DNA from: Hyphomicrobiales bacterium
Lineage (GTDB): Bacteria > Pseudomonadota > Alphaproteobacteria > Rhizobiales > NORP267
Assembly (NCBI GenBank): GCA_021775875.1
Contig: JAJFHA010000007.1
Coordinates: 62,001 to 126,000 of the forward strand
Direction of reading: 5' to 3'
DNA length: 64,000 nucleotides
Part shown: one piece after another, positions 16,081 to 24,488 of the stretch
Layout: each line of letters starts with the position of its first letter
How positions within the stretch are numbered: the stretch's first letter is position 1
Program-made: the position numbers and the translations under genes
Notes under the pieces: generated by a model
The model's database searches: none
What the model saw: the letters and a program-made list of their open reading frames with translations, nothing else
Told to the model about the DNA's origin: nothing

Positions 16081-16755
16081 TTATTCGGAGGATGCATCCC
16101 CCTTCAGCGCATTAGCGACAAATTGCGCGCCAAGTGTCAGACCGTCACCGTCGATACCGTGACCTATACCCCGGGAGATATGCCACTGAACATTCACATT
16201 CGCGTCACCAAGCGCCTGACAAGCACCGTGCAGCGCATCTACCGGGATCATCTCGTCCATATCACCATGGATCAGCATGACCGGCGGCCGCACCTTGATT
16301 TCATTTTTGAGATTTTCTGGTCCGGCCAGCATTCCCGAATAGCCAAGAATTCCGGCCACAGCCTTGTCACGCCGTAGCCCGGCATGGAGTGCCATCATTG
16401 TTCCCTGGCTGAATCCAACCAGAAGCAAATTTGAAATATCAAGTTCATGGGCGGCCAGTTCCGCGTCCAGAAACGCATTCAATATGGGCGCGGCATCATT
16501 GACCCCGTTCCAGAATTCATCCTGACTGCGAAAGGTAATGGGAAACCATTGTCGCCCCATCGGCGCGCCGGCGCATGGTTCCGGCGCGTTGGGCGAAACA
16601 AAGGCCGCGTCCGGCAACAAGGATTGCCATTGGCTGCCAAGCCCGATCAGGTCGTTTCCGTCCGCGCCATAGCCGTGCAGGAACACAATTAGTTGCTTCG
16701 CAGGCCCACCAGAAGCCGGTGCAAGGCGCGGCCCGTCAAGTTTGTTATCGGTCAA
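16081..16755 (-). CDS. phospholipase/carboxylesterase family alpha/beta hydrolase
   Basis: A 224-residue alpha/beta hydrolase of the acyl-protein thioesterase/YpfH type. LIVFLHGYGADGNDLIGL near residues 24-41 supplies the oxyanion HG. GFSQGTMMAL near 114 holds the nucleophile Ser. HGDMDEMIPV carries the catalytic Asp, and GHGIDGDGL the catalytic His. The triad is complete and there is no signal peptide, so the enzyme is cytosolic. It hydrolyses carboxylic or thio-esters; the physiological substrate is unknown. Confidence 0.88.
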   Translation of the reverse strand: MTDNKLDGPRLAPASGGPAKQLIVFLHGYGADGNDLIGLGSQWQSLLPDAAFVSPNAPEPCAGAPMGRQWFPITFRSQDEFWNGVNDAAPILNAFLDAELAAHELDISNLLLVGFSQGTMMALHAGLRRDKAVAGILGYSGMLAGPENLKNEIKVRPPVMLIHGDMDEMIPVDALHGACQALGDANVNVQWHISRGIGHGIDGDGLTLGAQFVANALKGDASSE

Positions 16756-16862
16756 AATCCAACCCCGTTTTCATTTTACACCAAACCGCCAATCTAACGC
16801 GATCCGGACCCTATGACAAAGATCAATAGAAGAAGAAAATTGCCCTTGATTTAAGTCCAGAC

Positions 16863-17507
16863 TTAAACGGGAATGCCACTGTCGGGCCGTCGGCAAACAG
16901 CATAATAAGCCCAAAATGCCCGCGCCGCGACCGCTCGCCAGGGCCGCCATTGTTCCGCAATTTTGATGGTGTCCCCTGCGCTCGGGCGGTTGGAAAGCGC
17001 ATAGGCATCCTGCACCGCAATTTGCAGGGCGAGGTCGCCCGATGGCCAGATGTCACCATGCCCAAGACAGAACATCAGGTAAATCTCCGCTGTCCACGGA
17101 CCGACCCCCTTGACCTGACAAAGGTGGGATATCGCTTCCTCCACGGGCATCTCGCCAAGACCGTCCAGAGCAAGGTCACCGGATTTAAGCGCTGCACATA
17201 AATGGCGCGCCGTCCTGATTTTGGGACTGGAAAACCCGCAAGCCCGCAAGGCATCATCCGGTACACTGGAAATTGCTTCAGGCGTCATGGGATCAAATTG
17301 CAGGCACAGTTTTTTCCAGATCGAAGCGGCCGCCGCAACCGAAAGCTGTTGCCCGGCAATAATCCGCATCAACCCGGCAAAACCCGGGTCGCGAAGCCGC
17401 AACGGCGGTGTCCCGGTCGCAGCCAAAACCTGCTTCATCACCGGGTCGGCCAATGCCAATGCCTGCGAACCTTTCACAATGTCCGCGTCTGACTCTATTA
17501 TGTGCAT
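16863..17507 (-). CDS. DNA-3-methyladenine glycosylase II (AlkA-like, HhH-GPD)
   Basis: About 214 residues from the ATG at 17507, which has AGGA ten bases upstream. The longer tracked ORF would run through the divergent gluQ start at 17532. FAGLMRIIAGQQLSVAAAASIW is the family entry motif. The helix-hairpin-helix is LCQVKGVGPWTAEIYLMFCLG, followed by WPSGDLALQ, whose Asp is the catalytic residue. It excises alkylated purines in base excision repair. The Ada-type regulatory domain of some homologues is absent. Only about 24 bp separate it from gluQ, so the promoters must overlap. Confidence 0.9.
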   Translation of the reverse strand: MHIIESDADIVKGSQALALADPVMKQVLAATGTPPLRLRDPGFAGLMRIIAGQQLSVAAAASIWKKLCLQFDPMTPEAISSVPDDALRACGFSSPKIRTARHLCAALKSGDLALDGLGEMPVEEAISHLCQVKGVGPWTAEIYLMFCLGHGDIWPSGDLALQIAVQDAYALSNRPSAGDTIKIAEQWRPWRAVAARAFWAYYAVCRRPDSGIPV

Positions 17508-17531
17508 GTACGCAATTCCTGAAAGATTCTC

Positions 17532-18461
17532 GTGGCGAACCATAATCCTCAAAATCCTGGCGACAAAGCAACCTTTCGTTTTCGCTTCGCCCCAAGCCCG
17601 AACGGCTGGCTGCATCTGGGGCATGCCTATTCCGCCCTTTTCACGGAACGCGCTGCCCGTGCCGCTGGTGCTGAATTGCTGTTACGGATCGAAGATATCG
17701 ACCAGACCCGAAGCCGACAGGAATATTACGACGGCATCCGCGAGGATATGAATTGGCTTGGTATCAATTTCGCCCCTAACATTCGCTTCCAGTCCAACCA
17801 TTTTGCGGACTATAAAAAAGCCCTCGACCAACTCGCAGGCCTTGGCATTCTTTACCCTTGCGCTGCGACCCGGAAAGATATCGACGCAGAAATTTCACGC
17901 AAAGCAACACCAGATACCTGGCCCCGCGACCCGGACGGCGGCCCGCTTTACCCGGGAATTTGGCGGGATCGAAGCGACGCTGATTATGCCCGCTTGACCG
18001 AAAGCGGTGTCCCGCTAGCGATCCGTCTTGATATGGCAAAGGCGGTGGCACTATACAAAAACCGAAATACTTTTCCACTTACCTTTGAAGAGCAAGGGAC
18101 CGGCCCCGACGGCCAGTCAGGGAAAATTCAACCCGACCCGCAAATTTGGGGTGACGTGGTGCTGGTCCGCAAAGACACCCCCACCAGCTACCATCTCAGC
18201 GTCGTTGTCGATGATGCCGATCAGGGCATTACCCACATCACACGCGGGCAGGACTTGTTCCACGCAACGGCCATTCACCGCTTGCTGCAAATATTGCTCG
18301 AACTTCCTGAACCGGTTTATTGTCACCACCGCCTGATCCGTGCCGGAGATGACCGCAAATTATCAAAAAGCGCAATGGATGCCAGTCTGAAATCATTGCG
18401 CCAATCGGGAACAAGTGCAGAAGAAGTGCGGCACATGCTGGGCTTTGATAATCCCGATTGA
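17532..18461 (+). CDS. gluQ: glutamyl-Q tRNA(Asp) synthetase
   Basis: A 309-residue class I synthetase-like enzyme that glutamylates queuosine in tRNA-Asp. It has the Rossmann catalytic core but no anticodon-binding domain; full GluRS is about 470 residues. RFAPSPNGWLHLGHAY contains the HIGH-like motif, LLRIEDIDQTRSR follows, ITHITRGQDL is typical, and KLSKS is the KMSKS-like loop. The start is GTG at 17532. It converges on the AEC transporter with 3 bp between stops. Confidence 0.92.
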   Translation: MANHNPQNPGDKATFRFRFAPSPNGWLHLGHAYSALFTERAARAAGAELLLRIEDIDQTRSRQEYYDGIREDMNWLGINFAPNIRFQSNHFADYKKALDQLAGLGILYPCAATRKDIDAEISRKATPDTWPRDPDGGPLYPGIWRDRSDADYARLTESGVPLAIRLDMAKAVALYKNRNTFPLTFEEQGTGPDGQSGKIQPDPQIWGDVVLVRKDTPTSYHLSVVVDDADQGITHITRGQDLFHATAIHRLLQILLELPEPVYCHHRLIRAGDDRKLSKSAMDASLKSLRQSGTSAEEVRHMLGFDNPD

Positions 18462-18464
18462 AGC

Positions 18465-19406
18465 CTAATCGGCACCGATCACCCACAGCCAGAATGGAAT
18501 GGTGATCAGGCAAAGCCCGGTGCCAATTGCGATCGCGCCTGAAACCGCCCCGCGGGCAACGCCGAAATGGGTTGCCAGAATATGATTGTTGATACCGGGC
18601 GGAGCGGCTGCAAACAAAACAGCTACCATGGCCCACAACCGGGGCAGGTCAAAAACATGGACGGCCAGCAACCAGACGGCCAACGGGTGAACGATCAATT
18701 TGAAGAAAAGAATGAGGGCAATCCCGGATTTATCCCCACCAACCCCGTAACGCCGAACCGTAATTCCCATCGCAACTAGCGCGCAAGGGACAGCCGTATC
18801 TGCGATCATATTGATGAAACCGGTGGCAATGTCCGGTATTTCAAATCCGGTAAAGCGCCAGATAAAACCGATGATAATAGCTATGATAACCGGGTTGCCA
18901 AAAATCCCCCGGCCAACTTCAGCGATCATTGGCCGGGTAATTGCCAGACGACCAGACCGGGCGCTCTCGCCCGCAAAAATCGCCGCGAACATCATCACCG
19001 GCAGATGCACGGTGATCAGCAAAAATAACGGCACTTCAGCCCGGTCGCCAAAAACCGTCAGCACCAGCGGCAGGCCGAGCAACATGGTATTTGAATAGGA
19101 GCCAGTGCACCCGATTACTACATTGCTTAACACCGACCCGCCAAGAATAATCCTCCCTAACAAACCGCAAACCAGCCAGACAAAAGCGGCGCCAAAAAAA
19201 TAAGAGAGCCAATAGCCCCACGGCGATGCATCCGGCAGGTTTGCCAGAGCCATTGCCCTGAATACCAGAAAAGGAACCGCCAGATTGAGGATGTAGCTGG
19301 TCAGTCCTTCACCGACCCTTTCACGGAAAATTCCCGCCCAGGCGAACACATAGCCAAACCCGATTAAAACAAAAACCGGAATAATTACCTGCAAAGATCC
19401 GTACAT
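18465..19406 (-). CDS. AEC family transporter (auxin efflux carrier type)
   Basis: A 313-residue membrane protein with about ten hydrophobic segments. It begins VIIPVFVLIGFGYVFAWAG, has the central GCTGSYSNTMLLGLPLVLTVFG motif (the NxxxxGLP region of AEC/MDC permeases) and ends AAAPPGINNHILATHFGV followed by a last span. The N and C halves look like the two bundles of the BART superfamily. Bacterial members include malonate and other carboxylate permeases; the substrate cannot be read here. It is monocistronic between gluQ and the histidine kinase. Confidence 0.88.
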   Translation of the reverse strand: MYGSLQVIIPVFVLIGFGYVFAWAGIFRERVGEGLTSYILNLAVPFLVFRAMALANLPDASPWGYWLSYFFGAAFVWLVCGLLGRIILGGSVLSNVVIGCTGSYSNTMLLGLPLVLTVFGDRAEVPLFLLITVHLPVMMFAAIFAGESARSGRLAITRPMIAEVGRGIFGNPVIIAIIIGFIWRFTGFEIPDIATGFINMIADTAVPCALVAMGITVRRYGVGGDKSGIALILFFKLIVHPLAVWLLAVHVFDLPRLWAMVAVLFAAAPPGINNHILATHFGVARGAVSGAIAIGTGLCLITIPFWLWVIGAD

Positions 19407-19571
19407 TCGCTTACCTGAATTGCCTCGTTAATTTTTTGCTTACGATAATCGTGCTGCGTGAATCTATTATTTAGTCTAACTTTAACAGCCTACTGGCATT
19501 ATCCCCATATCGATTGCTGCAGGCAGGGAAATGCAATCGGAAATTTTGTGCAAGCTTGAAGGAAGTGGACA

Positions 19572-20816
19572 TTGAGCAATTCAGCAATGAGTGAAATTTC
19601 CCGTCTTAAAAAAGAGCTCGAAGAAAGCCGTGCAGCCCTGAAGCATGCCGAACTCGAAAATCAGTCGAAATCCGAGTTATTGTCAACGGTCAGCCACGAA
19701 TTACGCACCCCGATGGGCGCAATCATTTCGATGGCCGATCTGCTGCTGACCACCCCCCTCGATCCAACCCAGCGCAAATATGCCGATACCCTGCAACAAT
19801 CCACGCGGGGGTTATTGTCGGTCCTCAATGATATTCTCGATTATGCCAAACTTGATGCGCATGCCTTCCGGCTTAATCTCGAACCGTTCGATTTGTATTC
19901 GTTTCTGGAAAGTATCGCTGTCGCGCTCAAGGCTCATGCGGCGACCAAAGATATCCTGATCGAAGTCCAGCATGGCCAAAATATGCCCCAACATATCATT
20001 GCCGACCAGACCCGGATCCGACAAGTCCTGAACAATCTGGTGTCGAATGCTGTAAAATTTACCGATGTCGGCACCATCACACTCAGCATAGATTGTACCA
20101 GTGATGCAAATGATGGTGGGCTCATCCGCTTCGAAGTGTCCGATACAGGGATTGGCATCACAGAACTTGAACGAACGCGCCTGTTCAAGCGCTTCTCCCA
20201 GGGTGATGGCTTTCTCACCGGACATCGCGGTGGTACGGGCCTCGGTCTCGCCATTGCCCGCGGCCTTGCAGAGAAAATGGGCGGCAATCTGGATTTCAGC
20301 AGCATCCCCGGATCGGGCAGTACATTCTGGTTCACCGCCCGCTATAAAGACGTACAGGAAATTGGGTCGAGCGAACCTACACCGGATACAGGGATCGAAA
20401 ATCTACCGGCAAAAGCAGAAAACCGAATCCTTATTGTTGACGACAACAAAGTCAACCAGATGCTGATTTCAGCTTTTCTGGAAAATTTCGGCTACGGATT
20501 TGATATCGCTGACAATGGCGGACAAGCGCTTGATATGGCAATTGCTAATAATTATGACTTGATCCTGATGGATATCCGCATGCCCGGTATGGACGGTATG
20601 GAAACCACTAAACGCCTGCATCGTTATCAGCGAAATCAGGCTAAGACCCCGGTCATCGCCCTCACCGCTCATGCTATTGACGGCGCCCGCAACGCCTGCT
20701 TGGTGGCTGGCATGTCGGGCTTTGTCACCAAACCGATTGACCCACGGTCTCTGGCGGCAGCCATTATGGATGTGCTTGATCCGGGCGAAGAAAATACCAA
20801 TAATCCCGCCGCCTGA
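19572..20816 (+). CDS. soluble hybrid histidine kinase with C-terminal receiver
   Basis: A 414-residue signalling protein. Residues 8-35 are a short coiled coil. The HisKA domain has phospho-accepting His42 in STVSHELRTPMGAI. The HATPase domain shows N box LNNLVSNAVKF (153-163), G1 DTGIG (191-195) and G2 GGTGLGLAI (220-228). The receiver domain starts near 284 (RILIVDD), with phospho-acceptor Asp334 in LILMDIRMPGMDG and Lys in FVTKPID. There is no transmembrane segment and no sensor domain, so input must come from a partner. GAAGGAAG six bases before the TTG at 19572 supports a TTG start. No Hpt or output regulator is adjacent. Confidence 0.92.
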   Translation: MSNSAMSEISRLKKELEESRAALKHAELENQSKSELLSTVSHELRTPMGAIISMADLLLTTPLDPTQRKYADTLQQSTRGLLSVLNDILDYAKLDAHAFRLNLEPFDLYSFLESIAVALKAHAATKDILIEVQHGQNMPQHIIADQTRIRQVLNNLVSNAVKFTDVGTITLSIDCTSDANDGGLIRFEVSDTGIGITELERTRLFKRFSQGDGFLTGHRGGTGLGLAIARGLAEKMGGNLDFSSIPGSGSTFWFTARYKDVQEIGSSEPTPDTGIENLPAKAENRILIVDDNKVNQMLISAFLENFGYGFDIADNGGQALDMAIANNYDLILMDIRMPGMDGMETTKRLHRYQRNQAKTPVIALTAHAIDGARNACLVAGMSGFVTKPIDPRSLAAAIMDVLDPGEENTNNPAA

Positions 20817-20829
20817 TTATGCGCCCTGG

Positions 20830-22806
20830 TTATTCAATCCCGGCTTCGACGATCCCGATCACGTCACTCATTATTGCGTTTAACTCAAAATCCTTGGGCG
20901 TATAAACCGCTGTAACGCCGGCATCACGAAGGCGGGCAACGTCTTCATCAGGAATAATTCCACCCACAATGATCGGGCGGTCTGAGAGACCTTTCTCTTT
21001 GAGCAATTCCATAATGTCTGCGACCAGAGATATGTGGCTGCCGGACAAAACCGACAATCCGAAAACATGTGCGTCAGACTTTTTAAATCGTTCGACCAAT
21101 TGTTCCGGCGTCAGCCGGATACCGTCATAGACAACATCCATACCGGCATCGCGGGCACGAACCGCAATTTGCTCGGCCCCGTTTGAATGCCCGTCCAGCC
21201 CCGGCTTTCCGACAAGAAAAGTAAGCCGCCGACCGAGTTTTCCCGATACTGCGTCAACGCGAGCGCGCAATTCATCAAGCTGCTCGTTAGATACATTGCG
21301 GACCCCGGAGCCAACGCCTGTGGGTGCGCGATATTCACCAAAATCCGCCCGCAACGTCGCTGCCCATTCACCGGTGGTGACGCCCATTTTTGCGCAGGCA
21401 ATCGATGGCGGCATTATATTTTCGCCTTTGGCGGCTGCGTGCGCCAGCGCTGCGAGAGCCTCTTGCACAGCCTGATTATCACGCCCTTTGCGCCATGCCT
21501 CCAGCCGCTCAATCGCAGCTTGTTCCACATCGTCGCTCACGGTCAGCACCATATCGGTGCCGCCAGACAAAGGTGATTTTTCGCTTGCCTGAAACGAATT
21601 GACGCCGACCACAACCTGTTCTCCGGTTTCGATCCGTCCAATTCGCTCGGAATTCGAGATCACCAGTTGTTGTTTCATATAACCTGAATCGATCGCTGCC
21701 ACCGCGCCACCCATATCTTCGATATGGCGCATTTCGGCGCGGGTTTCCTGTTTCAGCTCTTCAACCTTGCGCTCGATTTCTTTAGAGCCATCAAAGATAT
21801 CGCCATATTCAAGCAGATCAGTTTCAAAGGCCAGAATCTGCTGCGACCGTAACGACCATTGCTGATCCCATGGACGCGGCAATCCGTGCGCTTCGTTCCA
21901 TGCCGGCAATTGGACAGCGCGGGCGCGGGCATTTTTGGAAAGCACCACAGCAAGCATTTCCAGCATCACCCGGTAAACATTATTTTCCGGCTGCTGCTCG
22001 GTAAGCCCAAGCGAATTGACCTGGACCCCATATCTGAAACGGCGATATTTCGGGTCTTCAACCCCGTAGCGCTCCGCAACAATCTCATCCCACAATTCAG
22101 TGAAGGCTCGCATTTTGCACATCTCAGTAATGAACCGCAGACCAGCATTCACGAAAAACGAAATCCGCCCGACAAGGCGGGGAAAATCGGCGTCCGGCAC
22201 AGCGCCGGAATTTTTCACATTGTCCAGAATCGCAATCGCATTGGCGAGCGCAAAGGCAAGCTCCTGCACCGGTGTCGCTCCGGCTTCCTGCAAATGATAC
22301 GAGCAGACATTGACCGGATTCCAGCGCGGCATTTCGCGCGCTGTATAGGTAATCATATCGGTGGTTAACCTGAGCGATGGTTTGGGCGGAAACGCATAGG
22401 TGCCACGCGACAGATATTCCTTGATGATATCATTCTGGACCGTGCCAGTGAGTGATGCCACTTCCGCACCTTGTTCCTCAGCAACCGTAATATACAGCGA
22501 CAGCAACCACGCTGCCGTCGCATTGATCGTCATCGACGTATTCATCTGGTCCAGGGGAATTTGGTCAAACAGAGCCCGCATGTCACCCAGATGAGAGACA
22601 GGCACCCCGACTTTGCCAACTTCGCCGCGCGCCAGCGGGTGATCCGGATCATAACCGGTCTGGGTTGGCAGATCGAACGCCACCGACAACCCTGTCTGGC
22701 CTTTTTTAAGGTTGCTCCGGTAAAGCCGGTTCGAGGCTTTAGCCGTTGAATGACCCGCATAGGTACGGAAAATCCATGGCCGGTCGTGGCTTATTTCTTC
22801 AGACAT
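20830..22806 (-). CDS. ecm: ethylmalonyl-CoA mutase
   Basis: A 658-residue adenosylcobalamin-dependent mutase converting (2R)-ethylmalonyl-CoA to methylsuccinyl-CoA. The N-terminal TIM-barrel begins PWIFRTYAGHSTAKASNRLYRSN and contains DLPTQTGYDPDHPLARGEVGKVGV. The C-terminal B12 domain has the DxHxxG ligand loop in GKPGLDGHSNGAEQIA, then LSVLSGSH and the GG of IIVGGIIP. Methylmalonyl-CoA mutase is similar in layout, but the divergent crotonyl-CoA carboxylase/reductase 264 bp away and mcd nearby argue for the MeaA/Ecm type. A PduO-type adenosyltransferase at 32.9 kb could provide its cofactor. Confidence 0.9.
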   Translation of the reverse strand: MSEEISHDRPWIFRTYAGHSTAKASNRLYRSNLKKGQTGLSVAFDLPTQTGYDPDHPLARGEVGKVGVPVSHLGDMRALFDQIPLDQMNTSMTINATAAWLLSLYITVAEEQGAEVASLTGTVQNDIIKEYLSRGTYAFPPKPSLRLTTDMITYTAREMPRWNPVNVCSYHLQEAGATPVQELAFALANAIAILDNVKNSGAVPDADFPRLVGRISFFVNAGLRFITEMCKMRAFTELWDEIVAERYGVEDPKYRRFRYGVQVNSLGLTEQQPENNVYRVMLEMLAVVLSKNARARAVQLPAWNEAHGLPRPWDQQWSLRSQQILAFETDLLEYGDIFDGSKEIERKVEELKQETRAEMRHIEDMGGAVAAIDSGYMKQQLVISNSERIGRIETGEQVVVGVNSFQASEKSPLSGGTDMVLTVSDDVEQAAIERLEAWRKGRDNQAVQEALAALAHAAAKGENIMPPSIACAKMGVTTGEWAATLRADFGEYRAPTGVGSGVRNVSNEQLDELRARVDAVSGKLGRRLTFLVGKPGLDGHSNGAEQIAVRARDAGMDVVYDGIRLTPEQLVERFKKSDAHVFGLSVLSGSHISLVADIMELLKEKGLSDRPIIVGGIIPDEDVARLRDAGVTAVYTPKDFELNAIMSDVIGIVEAGIE

Positions 22807-22852
22807 CTGTTTTCACCATCGAAATGATATCGGATGTCCGTAACACAGAATG

Positions 22853-22863
22853 CTGCAATGCAA
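22853..22863. promoter_or_regulatory. TGC-N3-GCA palindrome upstream of ecm
   Basis: CTGCAATGCAA, 47 bp from the ecm start in the ecm-ccr intergenic region. It shares the TGC-N3-GCA core with sites before ccr, mcd, etfB, phaA and phaR. PhaR-family repressors are known to bind TGC-rich DNA, so this is a candidate PhaR-type site. Confidence 0.5.
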
Positions 22864-22965
22864 AATAGCCCTTAGTCTGATCGACAGCAGGGAACTCCAC
22901 TGAATAGAATGGAAACCAGCATGAAACGGAGTTTATCTGGATACGGTCTCTGCTGAATATTTTTG

Positions 22966-22975
22966 TTGCAACGCA
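22966..22975. promoter_or_regulatory. TGC-N3-GCA palindrome upstream of ccr
   Basis: TTGCAACGCA, 96 bp from the ccr ATG. It is the second copy of the core palindrome inside the same divergent promoter region and lies on the ccr side. Confidence 0.5.
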
Positions 22976-23070
22976 TCAAATTATCTTGCGCCGCACCGTA
23001 AAAATCTCTTAGGTTCCTTGGAAATAGCTGGACAGCCCCCGGCAGGGACTACATTGAACAGGAGTTCGAC

Positions 23071-24375
23071 ATGGCCAGAATAGAAGCCGAAATTGAAGCG
23101 GGCCCGCCATTATACGACGCCCCCGTCAAGGACCTCTATGAAATCGGTGAGATCCCACCCCTCGGCCATGTCCCAGCAAACATGTATGCTTGGACTGTGC
23201 GCAAAGAGCGCCACGGACCGCCTGAAGAGGCCATGGAGGTCGAGGTTGTTCCCACCTGGGAAATTGACAGCCACGAAGTGCTCGTCCTGGTGATGGCGGC
23301 TGGGGTGAATTTCAACGGTGTTTGGGCAGCCCTTGGCGAGCCAATCTCGGTGATCGACGCCCACAAGCACCCCTATCATATTGGTGGCTCGGACGCGTCA
23401 GGCATCGTCTGGGCAGTGGGTTCCAAAGTCACCCGCTGGAAGGTCGGCGACGAGATTGTTGTCCATTGCAACCAGGACGATGGCGACGATGAAGAATGCA
23501 ATGGTGGCGACCCGATGTTCTCCTCCACCCAGCGGATCTGGGGGTACGAGACACCGGACGGTTCCTTCGCCCAATTTGCAAGAGTTCAAGCCCAACAGCT
23601 CATGCCTCGACCCCAGCATCTGAGCTGGGAAGAATCCGCCTGCTATACCCTGACACTGGCGACTGCCTATCGGATGCTGTTCGGCCATCGCCCGCATATT
23701 TTACGCCCAGGCCACAATGTCCTCATATGGGGTGCGTCCGGTGGCCTTGGTTCCATGGCAGTGCAACTTTGCGCCGCCGCTGGTGCCAACGCCATCGGTG
23801 TTCTGTCCGACGAAGCCAACCGCGATTATGTCATGCAGCTTGGCGCGCGCGGTGTCATCAACCGCAAGGATTTTGACTGCTGGGGACAGATGCCCCAGGT
23901 CAACAGTGAAGAATATGGCGCATGGACCAAATCGGCCCGCGCTTTCGGCAAAGCCATCTGGGAAATTACCGGCAAGGGCAAGGACGTCGATTTCGTCTTT
24001 GAACATCCGGGCGAAGCAACCTTCCCTGTCTCCTGTCTGGTTGTGAAGCGCGGCGGCATGGTGGTCTTTTGCGCCGGCACAACAGGTTACAACCTTACTT
24101 TCGATGCGCGATATGTCTGGATGCGCCAGAAGCGTATCCAGGGCTCCCATTTTGCCCATCTGAAACAGGCCAGTCAGGCCAACCAGATGGTACTGGAACA
24201 GCGCATTGATCCGAGCATGTCGGAAGTTTTCCCGTGGGACAAAATACCCAAAGCCCATACCAAGATGTGGGAAAACAAGCACCAGCCCGGCAACATGGCA
24301 GTTCTGGTATCAGCGCCGGAACCCGGATTGCATACGTTTGAAGATACGATTGAAGCCAGCCAGGGCCGTCTCTGA
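23071..24375 (+). CDS. ccr: crotonyl-CoA carboxylase/reductase
   Basis: A 434-residue medium-chain dehydrogenase/reductase that reductively carboxylates crotonyl-CoA to ethylmalonyl-CoA with NADPH, the committing step of the ethylmalonyl-CoA pathway. VPANMYAWTVRKERHGPPEEAM is a Ccr N-terminal signature. HIGGSDASGIVWAVGSKV, WGYETPDGSFAQFARVQ and the nucleotide loop WGASGGLGSMAVQL follow. VFEHPGEATFPVSCLVVKRGG and RIQGSHFAHLKQA are Ccr-specific and distinguish it from plain quinone reductases. AGGAG precedes the ATG. It is divergent from ecm, with the DMT transporter and mcd downstream. Confidence 0.95.
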   Translation: MARIEAEIEAGPPLYDAPVKDLYEIGEIPPLGHVPANMYAWTVRKERHGPPEEAMEVEVVPTWEIDSHEVLVLVMAAGVNFNGVWAALGEPISVIDAHKHPYHIGGSDASGIVWAVGSKVTRWKVGDEIVVHCNQDDGDDEECNGGDPMFSSTQRIWGYETPDGSFAQFARVQAQQLMPRPQHLSWEESACYTLTLATAYRMLFGHRPHILRPGHNVLIWGASGGLGSMAVQLCAAAGANAIGVLSDEANRDYVMQLGARGVINRKDFDCWGQMPQVNSEEYGAWTKSARAFGKAIWEITGKGKDVDFVFEHPGEATFPVSCLVVKRGGMVVFCAGTTGYNLTFDARYVWMRQKRIQGSHFAHLKQASQANQMVLEQRIDPSMSEVFPWDKIPKAHTKMWENKHQPGNMAVLVSAPEPGLHTFEDTIEASQGRL

Positions 24376-24488
24376 ACAACAGCACCAACGGAACTTTTCC
24401 CGGTTTCACCTGTTTAATTGACGGCCTGGATGCCGATGCGGGGGGCGGCCTATTGCTCTTGCGCGCCTAAAGGCTTATCGCCAAAGGC

